NCBI RefSeq assembly: GCF_022271435.1
Contig: NZ_JAFIQY010000007.1
Coordinates: 246,562-310,561 of the forward strand
Origin: Streptomyces monomycini
GTDB taxonomy: Bacteria > Actinomycetota > Actinomycetes > Streptomycetales > Streptomycetaceae
DNA length: 64,000 nt
Direction: 5' to 3'
Part shown: positions 26,226 to 34,846 of the stretch, one piece after another
Position numbering within the stretch: position 1 is the stretch's first letter
Layout of the letters: every line of letters starts with the position of its first letter
Made by a program: the position numbers and the translations under genes
Notes under the pieces: generated by a model
What the model was told of the DNA's origin: nothing
Databases searched by the model: none
The model's input: the letters and a program-made list of their open reading frames with translations, nothing else

Positions 26226-26687
26226 TCATTCCTGGTCCGGTTCCGCGACGTGGGAGGAGTCCGGCTTCGACTGGGCACCGGTCGCCAGCACGTGCTCGAC
26301 GATCTGTGTCACCGCGGCCAGTCCCTCGGGGGTCAGCTCCAGGGCGCGCAGGGCGAGCTGTCGGACCCCGAGGTTGTGGGCCACCTTGGCCAGCTCGATC
26401 TCCGCATCGGTGCGGGCGGCCGTCGCCGCGTCGAGGAAGTAGGCCGCAGGTACGCCGAAGAACAGGGCTAGAGATGTCAGGAGCTCGGTGGAAGGATTCT
26501 TCTTCGCCCCGGTTCGCAGGGCGGAGAGGTAGGCGCCGCTCACCCGGATATCCGGATCCTTGTTCTTGATCGCATGTGCGACCTCGTCGTTGGTGTACGT
26601 ACGGCCGCGTGGGCCCTGGGGGCGGATGTCGCGGAACAGCCGGTTGAGGCTGTCGGCCAAGGGCGTGCGCGTCTGCGGGTCGGGCAT
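26226..26687 (-). CDS. XRE-type repressor of the divergent cluster
   Basis: A 153-residue protein from ATG 26687 (GAGGTGGGA upstream); a start at 26744 would lie inside the operator. The HTH spans about residues 15-75: TYTNDEVAHAIKNKDPDIRV, SGAYLSALRTGAKKNPSTEL and ALFFGVPAAYFL, an EspR-like layout with an insertion. The C-terminal half is helical and probably dimerises. It heads the operon with the HExxH protein, membrane protein and oxidoreductase, and two palindromes TCAACCnnnGGTTGA lie just upstream, the best candidate binding sites. Confidence 0.8.
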   Translation of the reverse strand: MPDPQTRTPLADSLNRLFRDIRPQGPRGRTYTNDEVAHAIKNKDPDIRVSGAYLSALRTGAKKNPSTELLTSLALFFGVPAAYFLDAATAARTDAEIELAKVAHNLGVRQLALRALELTPEGLAAVTQIVEHVLATGAQSKPDSSHVAEPDQE

Positions 26688-26744
26688 CGTTCCCACCTCG
26701 TCGCTGTCGAGATCAACCGGGGGAAAACCCTCAACTGACGTCAT

Positions 26745-26815
26745 TCAACCAGAGGTTGACAGGACCGCCAAGGCTCCTACACTCGCTCCGTACCAGGAAT
26801 CAACCGGTGGTTGAT
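26745..26815. promoter_or_regulatory. Paired palindromic operators TCAACCnnnGGTTGA
   Basis: Two near-identical palindromes: TCAACCAGAGGTTGA at 26745-26759 and ATCAACCGGTGGTTGAT at 26799-26815, start-to-start about 55 bases. Half-sites (TCAACC or GGTTGA-like) also occur at 26713 and 26830. They bracket the rightward promoter, so a dimer bound at each site, or a loop between them, would block transcription. Confidence 0.75.
26756..26783 (+). promoter_or_regulatory. Rightward sigma70/HrdB-type promoter
   Basis: TTGACA at 26756-26761 and TACACT at 26778-26783, spacing 16. The -35 box lies inside the first operator palindrome, and the start of transcription would fall just before the second. It would drive 26956-27381 and the LysM-BTAD gene. 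Confidence 0.65.
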
Positions 26816-26955
26816 CGGCATCGGCTGCGACTCAACCGCGCGGCTGGCGAATCACCCGCGAGGACATCTCGAATCCAGCCTCGGGGACGGTGTCACTGCC
26901 GTCACGGCGGGCTCTCCGGGCCCCGGGCCTTCACCTCTCAGACAGGGGAGCCTCC

Positions 26956-27381
26956 ATGAGTCCTGTGCCGCTTGCTGCCGCGCGGTCCGCCGACGGGTCG
27001 GACTGGGTCCCACATCACGGGACGCACCGGGTGACGAAGGTCGGGGTGTGGTGGGACATCGTCCGGGTCTCCGGGGAACTGGGCATCGCCGCGCTGCAAG
27101 CGCTCCGGCAGCGTACGGAGTGCCCCATCGGACCGGTCGCCGCCGACCCGGACGGATTCGACGTTCCCCGGCTGTACTTCTTCGTCCCGCCGGGGACCGC
27201 CGACCACTGGGACGTCTTCGGGACCACTGCCCTCGGCCCGGCCTTCTACGTCGTCGTGCCCGACGCCGCGTGCGTCCAGCCGCCGGGACCGCACTGGGCC
27301 GTGCCGCCGGACGCGGGGCGCATTCTCACCTGCCCGCGTGCCCTGCGCGAGGCGGTCAAGGCAGCGGCGCAGTTCCCCTGA
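26956..27381 (+). CDS. Small protein resembling 22222-22665
   Basis: A 141-residue protein; ATG 26956 with GGGGAG upstream. VGVWWDIVRVSGELGIAALQ, then PRLYFFVPPGTADHWDVFG, parallels the strand-loop pattern of the protein at 22222-22665 and of primase-polymerase-like N-terminal segments, without evident catalytic acids. It is the first gene behind the operator-bracketed promoter and precedes the LysM-BTAD gene by 22 bases. Function unknown. Confidence 0.65.
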   Translation: MSPVPLAAARSADGSDWVPHHGTHRVTKVGVWWDIVRVSGELGIAALQALRQRTECPIGPVAADPDGFDVPRLYFFVPPGTADHWDVFGTTALGPAFYVVVPDAACVQPPGPHWAVPPDAGRILTCPRALREAVKAAAQFP

Positions 27382-27403
27382 GCACGCATTCGGAGGTGGA
27401 ACG

Positions 27404-29710
27404 ATGAGACGGCACGCCGTTGGCTCCCGGCCGCTGCGCGGGTGGCGCCCGGTGGGCCGGATGGGCCGCATGATCTCCAGTGGGGTGCTGGCCACCGTGC
27501 TGCTGATCATGCCCTGGGGGGCGTGGCAGGCGCTGGCGGCAGCCTTGGTCAGCGTGGTGCTGCTGGCGACGCCCGGCCGCCTGGGCGGCCGGCATCAGAC
27601 GGTGGCCCTGCCTGTCCCGGTTACGGCGGCCGTGGTTCGTACTCTCGGCGAGCACACCGTCGAGCCCCCGGTCCGGCAGCGGCCTGGCGGCACGTCCGCC
27701 TCCGGTCGTTCCCCCACGGTGACGGTGCGCTCGCCGTGCCATGGCGAGCACGACAGTCTGTGGCGGATCGCGGCCCGGGAACTCGGGGACGGACGGCGCT
27801 GGCCGCAGATCTATGCCCGGAATGTGGGGCGTACCCAGCCGGACGGAGACACCCTGCGTCACCCTGACCTCATCCGGCCCGGATGGGTTTTGCGACTGCC
27901 CCCGCGGCGGACGGCGCCTACCGTCCCGCCGTCCCGGCCGGCGCCGTCCCCGTCCACGCCTGGTCCGGCGTCTCCCGGTCCTACTGCTGCGGCCTCTACG
28001 CAGCCGCGGCCCGCTCCGAGCGGGGACGACGGGTTCCCGGACGGGGCGGTGGTCGGCCTCATACTGGCGGCTCTGGCCGCCGCGTTGGGCGCGGTGCGCG
28101 CCCGTCGGCGTTCCCGAGCTCGTCACCGCAGACACACCCGTCACCGCGAGGGTGCTGTTCCCGGACCGGTGGTACGTGCACTGCCCCCGGTCGGCGGGGA
28201 CGTCTCGCCGCCGACCGGACGAGCTCTCAAAGATCTCAGTACGTCCGGTGTATCACCGACCGACACGGGAGCCAGGGCTCCCGACGGCCGGGACACCGCC
28301 TGGCAGCTGGCACGGCGTGGCGGTCTGGGCTTGGTGGGGCCCGGTGCGCTCGCCGCCGTGCGCGCGCTGCTGCTGTACCGGATGGTCGAACCGCCGGCGG
28401 CAGCGCAGATCACGCTGGTGGTGCCGCAGGACGATGCCGCGCTTCTGTTCGGCACCGTTCGGTCCGCTCTCGTCCAGGTGCCCGGGGTGCACCTGGCTCC
28501 CAGCCTGGATGCCGCGCTGATGGTGATGGAAGCTGCCACAAAGTACCCCAGGGTGTCGGGGACACCGCTTGTCCGACCGGAGGAACAGACAGAGGTGGTG
28601 CTGGTGGCTACACCGGCCCCGTACGCCGTGCCGCGGCTGCGCACGGCACTGGACCTTCCGGCAGCGTACGGGAGGGCGGTGCTGCTGCTGGGGTCCTGGG
28701 CACGTGGCGGAACGATACGCGTGCAGCCGGACGGTACGGTGAGCGCCGCTTTCCCGGCCGCGGCGGAGCAGTTGAACGGCACACGGCTGTTCACCCGCCC
28801 GGAGCCGGAGGCCGCCACGCTGGTGGAGTCTCTGCGCGCCACGCACCCCGCCCCGTTGTGGCCGCAGGCTTCGCCCGCCGGCGTCGACGCGCCCGTATCG
28901 GATCCACTGTCGGCCGAGGCGGCCCCGGCGGTCCGGATACCCGAGCAGGACGCGCTGGAACTGTGTGTGCTGGGCCGGATGAGCCTCGTCCACCGGCACC
29001 ACGGACAGGAACGCGAGATCACCGACGTGACCACACCCAAGCAGCGGGAAGTACTGGCGTTCTTGGCCTTGCACCGTCAGGGGGCGAGCCGGGAGGCGAT
29101 CGCTGCGGCACTGTGGCCCGAGACACGCTCCGGCCGTCCGTACAACGCCTTCCACGCCACGCTGAGTCAGCTGCGCCGCGCCCTGCGCCAGGCTCTGGGG
29201 GGCTCGCTCGATGGCGACGACATCGTCCTCCATCACGACGACCGTTACGTTCTGGACGCACGCCGGGTACGGGTTGACCTGTGGGCCCTGCGTGACCAGT
29301 TGGACCATGCCGACGGCGCGGTTCCCGCCGACCGGGCAGACTTGGAAGAGGCGCTGGCCCGCTACCGCGGTGATCTTGCGCAGGAGGTGAGCGGTGAGTG
29401 GCCCGACGGCCCGCGTGAGGCGCTGCGGCGGGAGGTGCTGGACACTTACGGCATCCTCATACAGGCCGCCCAGGCCCACGACCCCGTTCACGCTCTGGCA
29501 CTGCTGGAACGGGCCCGGCCGCTCGACCCGTACAACGAGGCCCTCTACGAGGACATTGCCCGCACCCAGGCCCGCCTCGGTCGCCCCGAAGCCGTCCCGC
29601 GCACCCTTGCACTGCTGGCCACCAACCTTGCCGAGATCGACGAAGAGCCCTCACCCGAGACGGTGGCACTGTGCACCGCCCTGGCGCGCCGTGCCGGGCC
29701 GAACCGATAG
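27404..29710 (+). CDS. Membrane-embedded LysM-BTAD transcriptional regulator
   Basis: A 768-residue protein with GGAGG before the ATG. Order: basic N-terminus; hydrophobic region 26-58 (one or two helices); a LysM-like peptidoglycan-binding module at about 106-167 (DSLWRIAARELGDGRRWPQI, LIRPGWVLRLP); a Pro/Ser-rich linker to 210; a membrane helix 213-231 followed by a strongly basic stop; a mixed domain; then, in the last ~230 residues, a winged helix (TPKQREVLAFLALHRQGASR, AFHATLSQLRRALRQAL) and a BTAD helical bundle. It is built like a one-protein envelope sensor and transcription activator. It is convergent with the T4SS operon. Topology of the first hydrophobic region is uncertain. Confidence 0.8.
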   Translation: MRRHAVGSRPLRGWRPVGRMGRMISSGVLATVLLIMPWGAWQALAAALVSVVLLATPGRLGGRHQTVALPVPVTAAVVRTLGEHTVEPPVRQRPGGTSASGRSPTVTVRSPCHGEHDSLWRIAARELGDGRRWPQIYARNVGRTQPDGDTLRHPDLIRPGWVLRLPPRRTAPTVPPSRPAPSPSTPGPASPGPTAAASTQPRPAPSGDDGFPDGAVVGLILAALAAALGAVRARRRSRARHRRHTRHREGAVPGPVVRALPPVGGDVSPPTGRALKDLSTSGVSPTDTGARAPDGRDTAWQLARRGGLGLVGPGALAAVRALLLYRMVEPPAAAQITLVVPQDDAALLFGTVRSALVQVPGVHLAPSLDAALMVMEAATKYPRVSGTPLVRPEEQTEVVLVATPAPYAVPRLRTALDLPAAYGRAVLLLGSWARGGTIRVQPDGTVSAAFPAAAEQLNGTRLFTRPEPEAATLVESLRATHPAPLWPQASPAGVDAPVSDPLSAEAAPAVRIPEQDALELCVLGRMSLVHRHHGQEREITDVTTPKQREVLAFLALHRQGASREAIAAALWPETRSGRPYNAFHATLSQLRRALRQALGGSLDGDDIVLHHDDRYVLDARRVRVDLWALRDQLDHADGAVPADRADLEEALARYRGDLAQEVSGEWPDGPREALRREVLDTYGILIQAAQAHDPVHALALLERARPLDPYNEALYEDIARTQARLGRPEAVPRTLALLATNLAEIDEEPSPETVALCTALARRAGPNR

Positions 29711-29761
29711 CAACGCGACCGCCACAAACACAATCGCCGCGCGTGTGAAGGAGAGCTGCTG

Positions 29762-30164
29762 ATGCCGTACCTGCCCCAGCACAACCGCCCACGGACCTTG
29801 ACCGGGTTCGTCTCCACCACGCAGACCGCAGGTGGTTCGGGATGCCCTGGACGCAGTTTCGGAACTGCGCTTCCTCCTCGGCACGAAGATCTACGACAAG
29901 GACCGCACCTACCGCCGCACCGTCTTCCACCGGGTGGTGCTGCGCGATGAACACAGCGATATCGCCTTCACATGCCTCCATGCCCTGCACCCGGGCACGC
30001 GGCTGCATCTGCACGGCACCTGGCGTGAGCGTTACGACGACAGCACTGGTGGCGGCATGGTTGACGAGTTCGTGGTAGCTCGCCTGTACACCGAACTCCC
30101 TATGTCGGCCCGGCTACCCGGCAGCTACGTGCCCATCGCGAAGGGCGAGCAGGGCACGCTGTAG
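29762..30164 (+). pseudogene. Small conserved protein, probable frameshift
   Basis: ATG 29762 (AAGGAGAG upstream) opens MPYLPQHNRPRTLTGFVST, then the frame turns to arginine/proline-rich nonsense. A frame entered near 29826-29832 gives a good protein: VRDALDAVSELRFLLGTKIY, YRRTVFHRVVLRDEHSD and a short strand-rich end. The two join if one base is removed near 29822-29831. Alternatively translation starts at the GTG at 29832 with no visible ribosome site. The strand pattern is faintly OB-like; no function is assigned. Confidence 0.5.
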
Positions 30165-30210
30165 GCAGCCGCGATGCGTGGCGGAGCGGCGGCGCTGTTG
30201 GGGCTGGCGG

Positions 30211-31188
30211 TCACCGCACGGTTCGTGTGGTAGGCCGTGTCCAGCCGAGGAGGTCGGTGCCGGCTTCGCGGAGGGTGGCGGTGCGGATGCGGGCGCCGGG
30301 GTGGGGAGCGTGGATGACGTAGCCGCCGCCGAGGGAGAGGGCGACGTGGTGGACGCGGCCGGGGGTGCCGTAGAAGACGAGGTCGCCCGGCAGCGGGTCG
30401 GTGCCTGCGGGAAGTTGGGGGCTGGCGTCGTACTGGGCCTGGGCGGTGCGGGGCAGGTGTACTCCCGCGGTGGCGTAGGCGGCACGGGTCAGACCGGAGC
30501 AGTCGAAGCCGGTGTCACCGTGGGCGGGGCCGTTGCCGCCCCACTGGTAGGGCAGGCCGAGTTGGCTTCGGGCATAGGTGACGGCGGCCAGTGCGGCCGG
30601 TGCCGGGTACCGCCCGGTGGGCGCGGAGGAGGTGCCGGTGGTGCGGTAGCGGGCGGCTTGGGCGAGGACGTCGGCGACGTACCAGGAGGCGTGGTTGTAG
30701 GCGTAGAGGGCGGCGCGGAGGTTGCGGTTGCCGCGGGCGCCGTGGTCGCACAGGTAGGCCGCGGCGGCGTGGACCGCGTCGTGGACGTTGTACGGGGAGG
30801 GGGGACGGGCGCCACCCTCGGGGAGGCGGTGGCGGGCGGTGACCTCGGCGAAGGTGGTGGGCAGGAACTGCATCGGGCCTTGGGCGCCGGCCTGGTTGGC
30901 GCCGGAATGGACGCCGGGGAGGGCGGAGCGGCCGTGGTCGGTCTCGACTTTGCCGATGGCAGCCAGAACGGACCAGTCCAGCCCGGGGCAGTTGCGGGCG
31001 GCAGCGGTGTACTGAGCGAGGTAGGCGGGCGGAATGTCAGCCAGTGCTGAGGTACTGGGCCGACTGCCCGTGGATCCGGAGGAGCCGCCAAAGGCGGTGA
31101 ACACACCGGAGATGACTGAGGCGAGCAGCACCAGGAGCAGCAGGAGGCCCGCGGCGACGAGCCCGAGCGGAGCCATGACGGCGGTCAC
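30211..31188 (-). CDS. Lytic transglycosylase - NlpC/P60 peptidoglycan hydrolase
   Basis: A 325-residue envelope protein. GTG 31188 overlaps the upstream stop (GTGA). A membrane anchor (residues about 8-32) precedes a transglycosylase-like domain with GKVETDHG (catalytic E82) and AQGPMQFLPTT, then an NlpC/P60 domain with FDCSGL (C230), HHVALSLG (H281) and a final VIHAP (H293). It cleaves glycan and stem peptide and would open the wall for the secretion apparatus, the role of VirB1/CwlT-like proteins in Gram-positive conjugation. It is the last gene of the T4SS-like operon. Confidence 0.9.
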   Translation of the reverse strand: MTAVMAPLGLVAAGLLLLLVLLASVISGVFTAFGGSSGSTGSRPSTSALADIPPAYLAQYTAAARNCPGLDWSVLAAIGKVETDHGRSALPGVHSGANQAGAQGPMQFLPTTFAEVTARHRLPEGGARPPSPYNVHDAVHAAAAYLCDHGARGNRNLRAALYAYNHASWYVADVLAQAARYRTTGTSSAPTGRYPAPAALAAVTYARSQLGLPYQWGGNGPAHGDTGFDCSGLTRAAYATAGVHLPRTAQAQYDASPQLPAGTDPLPGDLVFYGTPGRVHHVALSLGGGYVIHAPHPGARIRTATLREAGTDLLGWTRPTTRTVR

Positions 31189-32192
31189 TTCCTGTACGGC
31201 ACGGGCGGGGCAGGTGCGGGCGGTTGCAGAGTGCCGGGCAGGGCGCCACTGCCCGTAGGACCGGGCGGGGGCAGGTCGGGCCAGGCGGTCGGCAGGCCTG
31301 CGAGGGGCAGGCGCTGCTCCGCGTGGTCGGGGGCGACAGGCAGCCAGCGGGCGGCGACCGGGTCGGTGGCGTCGTCGGAGAGGGGGATGTCGTGGGCGGT
31401 GGTGGCGACCGGCAACGGCGTCGGAGCGGTACTGAGCGCCGGGGCCAGGGCATGGCGGGCGGCTTGTTCGCGGCGGAGGGTAGGGAAGACGAAGAGGGTC
31501 GGTGTGCGGATGCCGGTGGCCTGGGCCAGGTGCTGGTAGTCGGAGAGTTTGGCGGTCAGGCGGGGCAGGGGTTCGGTGCCGGTGTCGTACTCCAGGAACC
31601 ATTCCAGGTCGCTGTGCCGGCCGGTGCGGGTCCAGCGGCCGTAGGCGTCGGGGCGGACGAGGTCACCGAAGTGGCGGGCGCAGCGGGTCTCCGGCCACCA
31701 GGCCGTCAGCCGTCCGTCGTCTTCCGTGCGGCGGGCGTGGGCGATGAGGGTGGTGAAGAAGGTGTTGACGCCGAGGGTGTGGGCCAGGCGCAGTGAGTGG
31801 GCGATGCCGATCGCTCGGGTGTGCCGGTAGCCGAGCTGGGCGGGGTCCAGGCCGTCTTCGCGAGCGAGGACGAGGGCGCCGGCGGTGTCGAGGACGTAAT
31901 GCAAGGGAGCGGTGCCGACGGGGGTGAAGGGCTGGAAGCGGTCCAGGACGCGCCAGGTGTAGAGCCTGAGCAGGCGCAGGTTCGCCGCGCGCTCCGACGG
32001 CCAAGCCAGCTGAGCAACCTGGTGGGTGGTCAGCACCCGGTGTTCGTGCAGCATGCGGGCCAGCCAGCGGTCCCGCGGGGTCAGCCGGGCGGCCAGGTGG
32101 GCGAGGTGGGCGGGGCTGGTGGCGGCGCGCGGGGTGGGGCGCGGCGGACGGTGGCCGCGCAGCGCCCGCTGGGGGAGGGGAGCGGTGGGCAT
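31185..32192 (-). CDS. Replication-relaxation family protein
   Basis: A 335-residue protein from ATG 32192 (GGAGG upstream). The N-terminal ~70 residues form an HTH-like unit (RDRWLARMLHEHRVLTTHQV, SERAANLRLLRLYTWRVLDR), followed by the domain of the replication-relaxation family (HYVLDTAGALVLA, TFFTTLIAHAR, WFLEYDTGTEPLPRL). This family is common on actinobacterial plasmids. There is no HUH or other classical relaxase motif in the operon, so this protein is the local candidate for DNA processing before transfer. Located between the VirD4 and lytic genes. Confidence 0.75.
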   Translation of the reverse strand: MPTAPLPQRALRGHRPPRPTPRAATSPAHLAHLAARLTPRDRWLARMLHEHRVLTTHQVAQLAWPSERAANLRLLRLYTWRVLDRFQPFTPVGTAPLHYVLDTAGALVLAREDGLDPAQLGYRHTRAIGIAHSLRLAHTLGVNTFFTTLIAHARRTEDDGRLTAWWPETRCARHFGDLVRPDAYGRWTRTGRHSDLEWFLEYDTGTEPLPRLTAKLSDYQHLAQATGIRTPTLFVFPTLRREQAARHALAPALSTAPTPLPVATTAHDIPLSDDATDPVAARWLPVAPDHAEQRLPLAGLPTAWPDLPPPGPTGSGALPGTLQPPAPAPPVPYRK

Positions 32193-32221
32193 GGTGAGGT
32201 CGCCTCCGGCGGAGGAGAAGG

Positions 32222-34723
32222 TTACGGAGCACGGCGAGGGTCGGCCGGGACGACGTCTTGGTCCTTGGCCAGTACGACGGGGCGCGGACAGGGCTCGGGC
32301 CGCACCGTGCTGATACGGGCGTGGTCGGGTCGGGGTGGGGGCAGGGGTTCGGTGCGCAGGGTGAAGGCGGGGACTTCGGCGCCGTGCAGCACGGGACGGA
32401 CGACGGCCTGGAAGCGCCCGAGATGGGACAGGTCGTACTCGTTCAGGCGCGGGAGGGTGTGGCGGGCGAGGCGGTGGGCGTCCTCGGGGGAGACGTTGAA
32501 GAAGACTTTGGTGCGGGCGTTGGTACTGATGGCTTCTTCGAGGTCGTGGGGGAGCTGGCTGAGGTACTGGTGGGCGAGGGTGAGTGAGAGGTGGTAGCCG
32601 CGGGCCTCGGCGAGCAGCATCTCCAGCGGGTAGGGCAGGTGGAGGAAATGGTGTGCCTCGTCCAGGTAGACGGCGGCGTCGGGGCGTTGGCCGGGTGGGT
32701 GGCGGGTGCGGCGGGTGGCGGCCTGCCAGGCGGCGGCCACGGTCAAGGAGCCGATCAGGTGCGCGGTGTCGGCGCCGAGGGTGCTCTGGGGAATGCGGAC
32801 CAGGCAGATCCCGCCGTCCAGGACGGTGTCCATGGAGACGGTGGAGGGCCCGCTGGCCAGCACGGCCCGGACGAACGGGCGCAGTAGTAGGCCGCGGAGC
32901 TTGTTCAGCAGCGGGGCGGTGATCTGGGCACGGGCCGGGTCGGACAGCTGGCCGTACCAGGCCCAGAAGCCGCGCAGCACCGGGTCGCTCACCTGGGCGG
33001 TGGCCCGGCGGCGGAAGGCCGGGTCGGCCAGCAGGCGGGGCAGGTCGGTCAGCATGGGGGTGCCGGGCTGGGCGTGGAGGGTCAGGAGGGCGGCGCGCAG
33101 GATGTCGTCGGTGCGCGGGCCCCAGGAGGCGGCGTAGATGCGGGCGAAGACGGAGACGACGTGGTCGACGCTGCGGGCGGCTTCGCGGTGGTCGAGGGGG
33201 TTGAGGACGGGCGGTGGGGCCAGGCTGTCGGCGTCGAACAGGATGGTGGTGGCGGCGCGGTGGGCGGGCAGGCGAGGGAGGAGGTCGGTGACGAGGTCGC
33301 CTTTGGGGTCGATGACGAGCAGGCCGCGGCCGGCGGCGGCGTCGGACAGGGCCAGGCGGGCGATCAGTTCGGATTTGCCGGCGCCGGTGGCGCCCAGGAT
33401 GTGGATGTGGTGGCGGGCGTCGGTGACGTGGAGGCCGACGGGCCGGTCCGGCCCTGTATCGCTGACGCCGAGGGGCTTGATGCCCTCGCCGGTGGCGGGG
33501 GTGCCGGGTGGGGGCGGCACGGCTTTGGCGGCGGCCCGCTCCAGGCCGGCGACGGCTACGTCCCACGGCAAGTGGGCGACGGCCGCCAGCTCGGGGGTGG
33601 ACAGGAGCTGCCCGCGCGTCAGGCGCCGTTGCGTCAGACGCCGCAGCGAGCGGTGCGAGCGGGTGCTGCGGTAATGGTTGTGTTCGGTGAAGACCGCGAA
33701 TGCTGCGGCGAGCGCACGGGCCTGGGCACGCAGCCGGCCCTGGGTTCCCTGGCGTTCCACGGTTCCTGAGGCGACGGGAACGGTCGCGGTGAGGGCGTAG
33801 CGGAGGCGGGTTTCGAACAGGGGGCCGCGCAGCTTCGTGGTGATGGCGCGGTCTTGTGCGGAGGCGGTCAGGCTCGTTTGGTGGTCCGGGCTCATTCCGG
33901 CGTTCCGGGGCCGGGTCGCCGGGACAGGGGTGAGGGCGTCCAGGAGGCGTCCGAGGGGGCGGGCGGCGTGACCGGCCTGCAGGTGCCGGGCGGTACGGCG
34001 GGTGCGGGCGACCCGGCGCATGGTGGCCGGACGGGCCAGAATCTGGACCACGGCGTCCTCGCCCTCGGAGAGCCCGGTCGGTGTGCCGAGGAGGGCGCGC
34101 AGGGGGTCGGTGGGGAAGTCGGTGCGCAGCGGCAGGGCGTCGCTGCGGGCCAGCCGTAGTTCGCCCCCGGCGGCGTAGCGACGGTATCCGGACGGGGCGG
34201 CGGTGGGGCGTGGCGGTGCGGCGGGCGTAGCGCGGGTATGGGCGCCGGGCCAGGCGGCCTCGACAGCCTGTTCCACCGTGTCCGGAGGAGTCGAGCCAGG
34301 CACCCACAGGCGGATGCGGACGGCGTCACGGTCAAGAAGGTACTCCCAGGAGAGGTGGGGGCCGGGAATGAGGCGGTGGCGGCGGGCGGGCGTGAGCAGG
34401 CCGGTCAGGTGTGCCCACAAGGCTGCTGCGCCGTCCGGGCCCACGTCGGGCGGCGGCAGGACGGTGATGAACTGCGCGCCCCGTGCGAGGCGCCGGTGAG
34501 CCTGGTGCTGCTGCCATGCTCGGCCGAGGCGCAGGAGGAAGGCGCCTGCGGCCAGGACGGTGGCGGAGGCTGGCGCCCAGGTGGTCAGCGTGTTGCCGAG
34601 GTGGGTGAGCAGGGCGTGCCAGCTGCCGGCGGGGTCGCGCAGAAAGTCGTGCAGGGGGCCGCTGGCGGCGGGGCTGCGGGCCGAGGACCAGACCCGTACG
34701 GTGATCAGGAAGCGGCGGAGCAC
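32222..34723 (-). CDS. VirD4/TraG-type coupling ATPase
   Basis: An 833-residue protein. The GTG at 34723 (AAGGCAGG upstream) is chosen; an in-frame ATG at 34807 would add 28 proline-rich residues. N-terminal membrane helix around 50-66; P-loop GATGAGKS at 444-451; Walker B AAVYLDEAHHF (D688, E689); TraM-recognition-like region after it (HLSLTLAHQYLSQLP, KVFFNVSPEDA). Coupling proteins deliver the DNA substrate to the T4SS channel. It follows the VirB4 gene by 123 bases and precedes the replication-relaxation gene by 29. Confidence 0.85.
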   Translation of the reverse strand: MLRRFLITVRVWSSARSPAASGPLHDFLRDPAGSWHALLTHLGNTLTTWAPASATVLAAGAFLLRLGRAWQQHQAHRRLARGAQFITVLPPPDVGPDGAAALWAHLTGLLTPARRHRLIPGPHLSWEYLLDRDAVRIRLWVPGSTPPDTVEQAVEAAWPGAHTRATPAAPPRPTAAPSGYRRYAAGGELRLARSDALPLRTDFPTDPLRALLGTPTGLSEGEDAVVQILARPATMRRVARTRRTARHLQAGHAARPLGRLLDALTPVPATRPRNAGMSPDHQTSLTASAQDRAITTKLRGPLFETRLRYALTATVPVASGTVERQGTQGRLRAQARALAAAFAVFTEHNHYRSTRSHRSLRRLTQRRLTRGQLLSTPELAAVAHLPWDVAVAGLERAAAKAVPPPPGTPATGEGIKPLGVSDTGPDRPVGLHVTDARHHIHILGATGAGKSELIARLALSDAAAGRGLLVIDPKGDLVTDLLPRLPAHRAATTILFDADSLAPPPVLNPLDHREAARSVDHVVSVFARIYAASWGPRTDDILRAALLTLHAQPGTPMLTDLPRLLADPAFRRRATAQVSDPVLRGFWAWYGQLSDPARAQITAPLLNKLRGLLLRPFVRAVLASGPSTVSMDTVLDGGICLVRIPQSTLGADTAHLIGSLTVAAAWQAATRRTRHPPGQRPDAAVYLDEAHHFLHLPYPLEMLLAEARGYHLSLTLAHQYLSQLPHDLEEAISTNARTKVFFNVSPEDAHRLARHTLPRLNEYDLSHLGRFQAVVRPVLHGAEVPAFTLRTEPLPPPRPDHARISTVRPEPCPRPVVLAKDQDVVPADPRRAP

Positions 34724-34846
34724 GGGCGGTCCTGCCTTTCTGCAGTGAGTCCCCGTCGCCGGTGGCGGCCAAGGGCAACGCCCCGGGGCGGGCGGCGGCG
34801 TAACCAAGGGGTACGCCGGCGCAGGCGCCGGCCAGCCGTGTGAGGC

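Noticed and set aside
31185..34307. 1040-codon open frame on the - strand overlapping VirD4 and replication-relaxation genes
   Set aside because: Most of it is Arg/Pro-rich out-of-frame translation of the VirD4 gene; only its last third, from 32192, is the real replication-relaxation protein.
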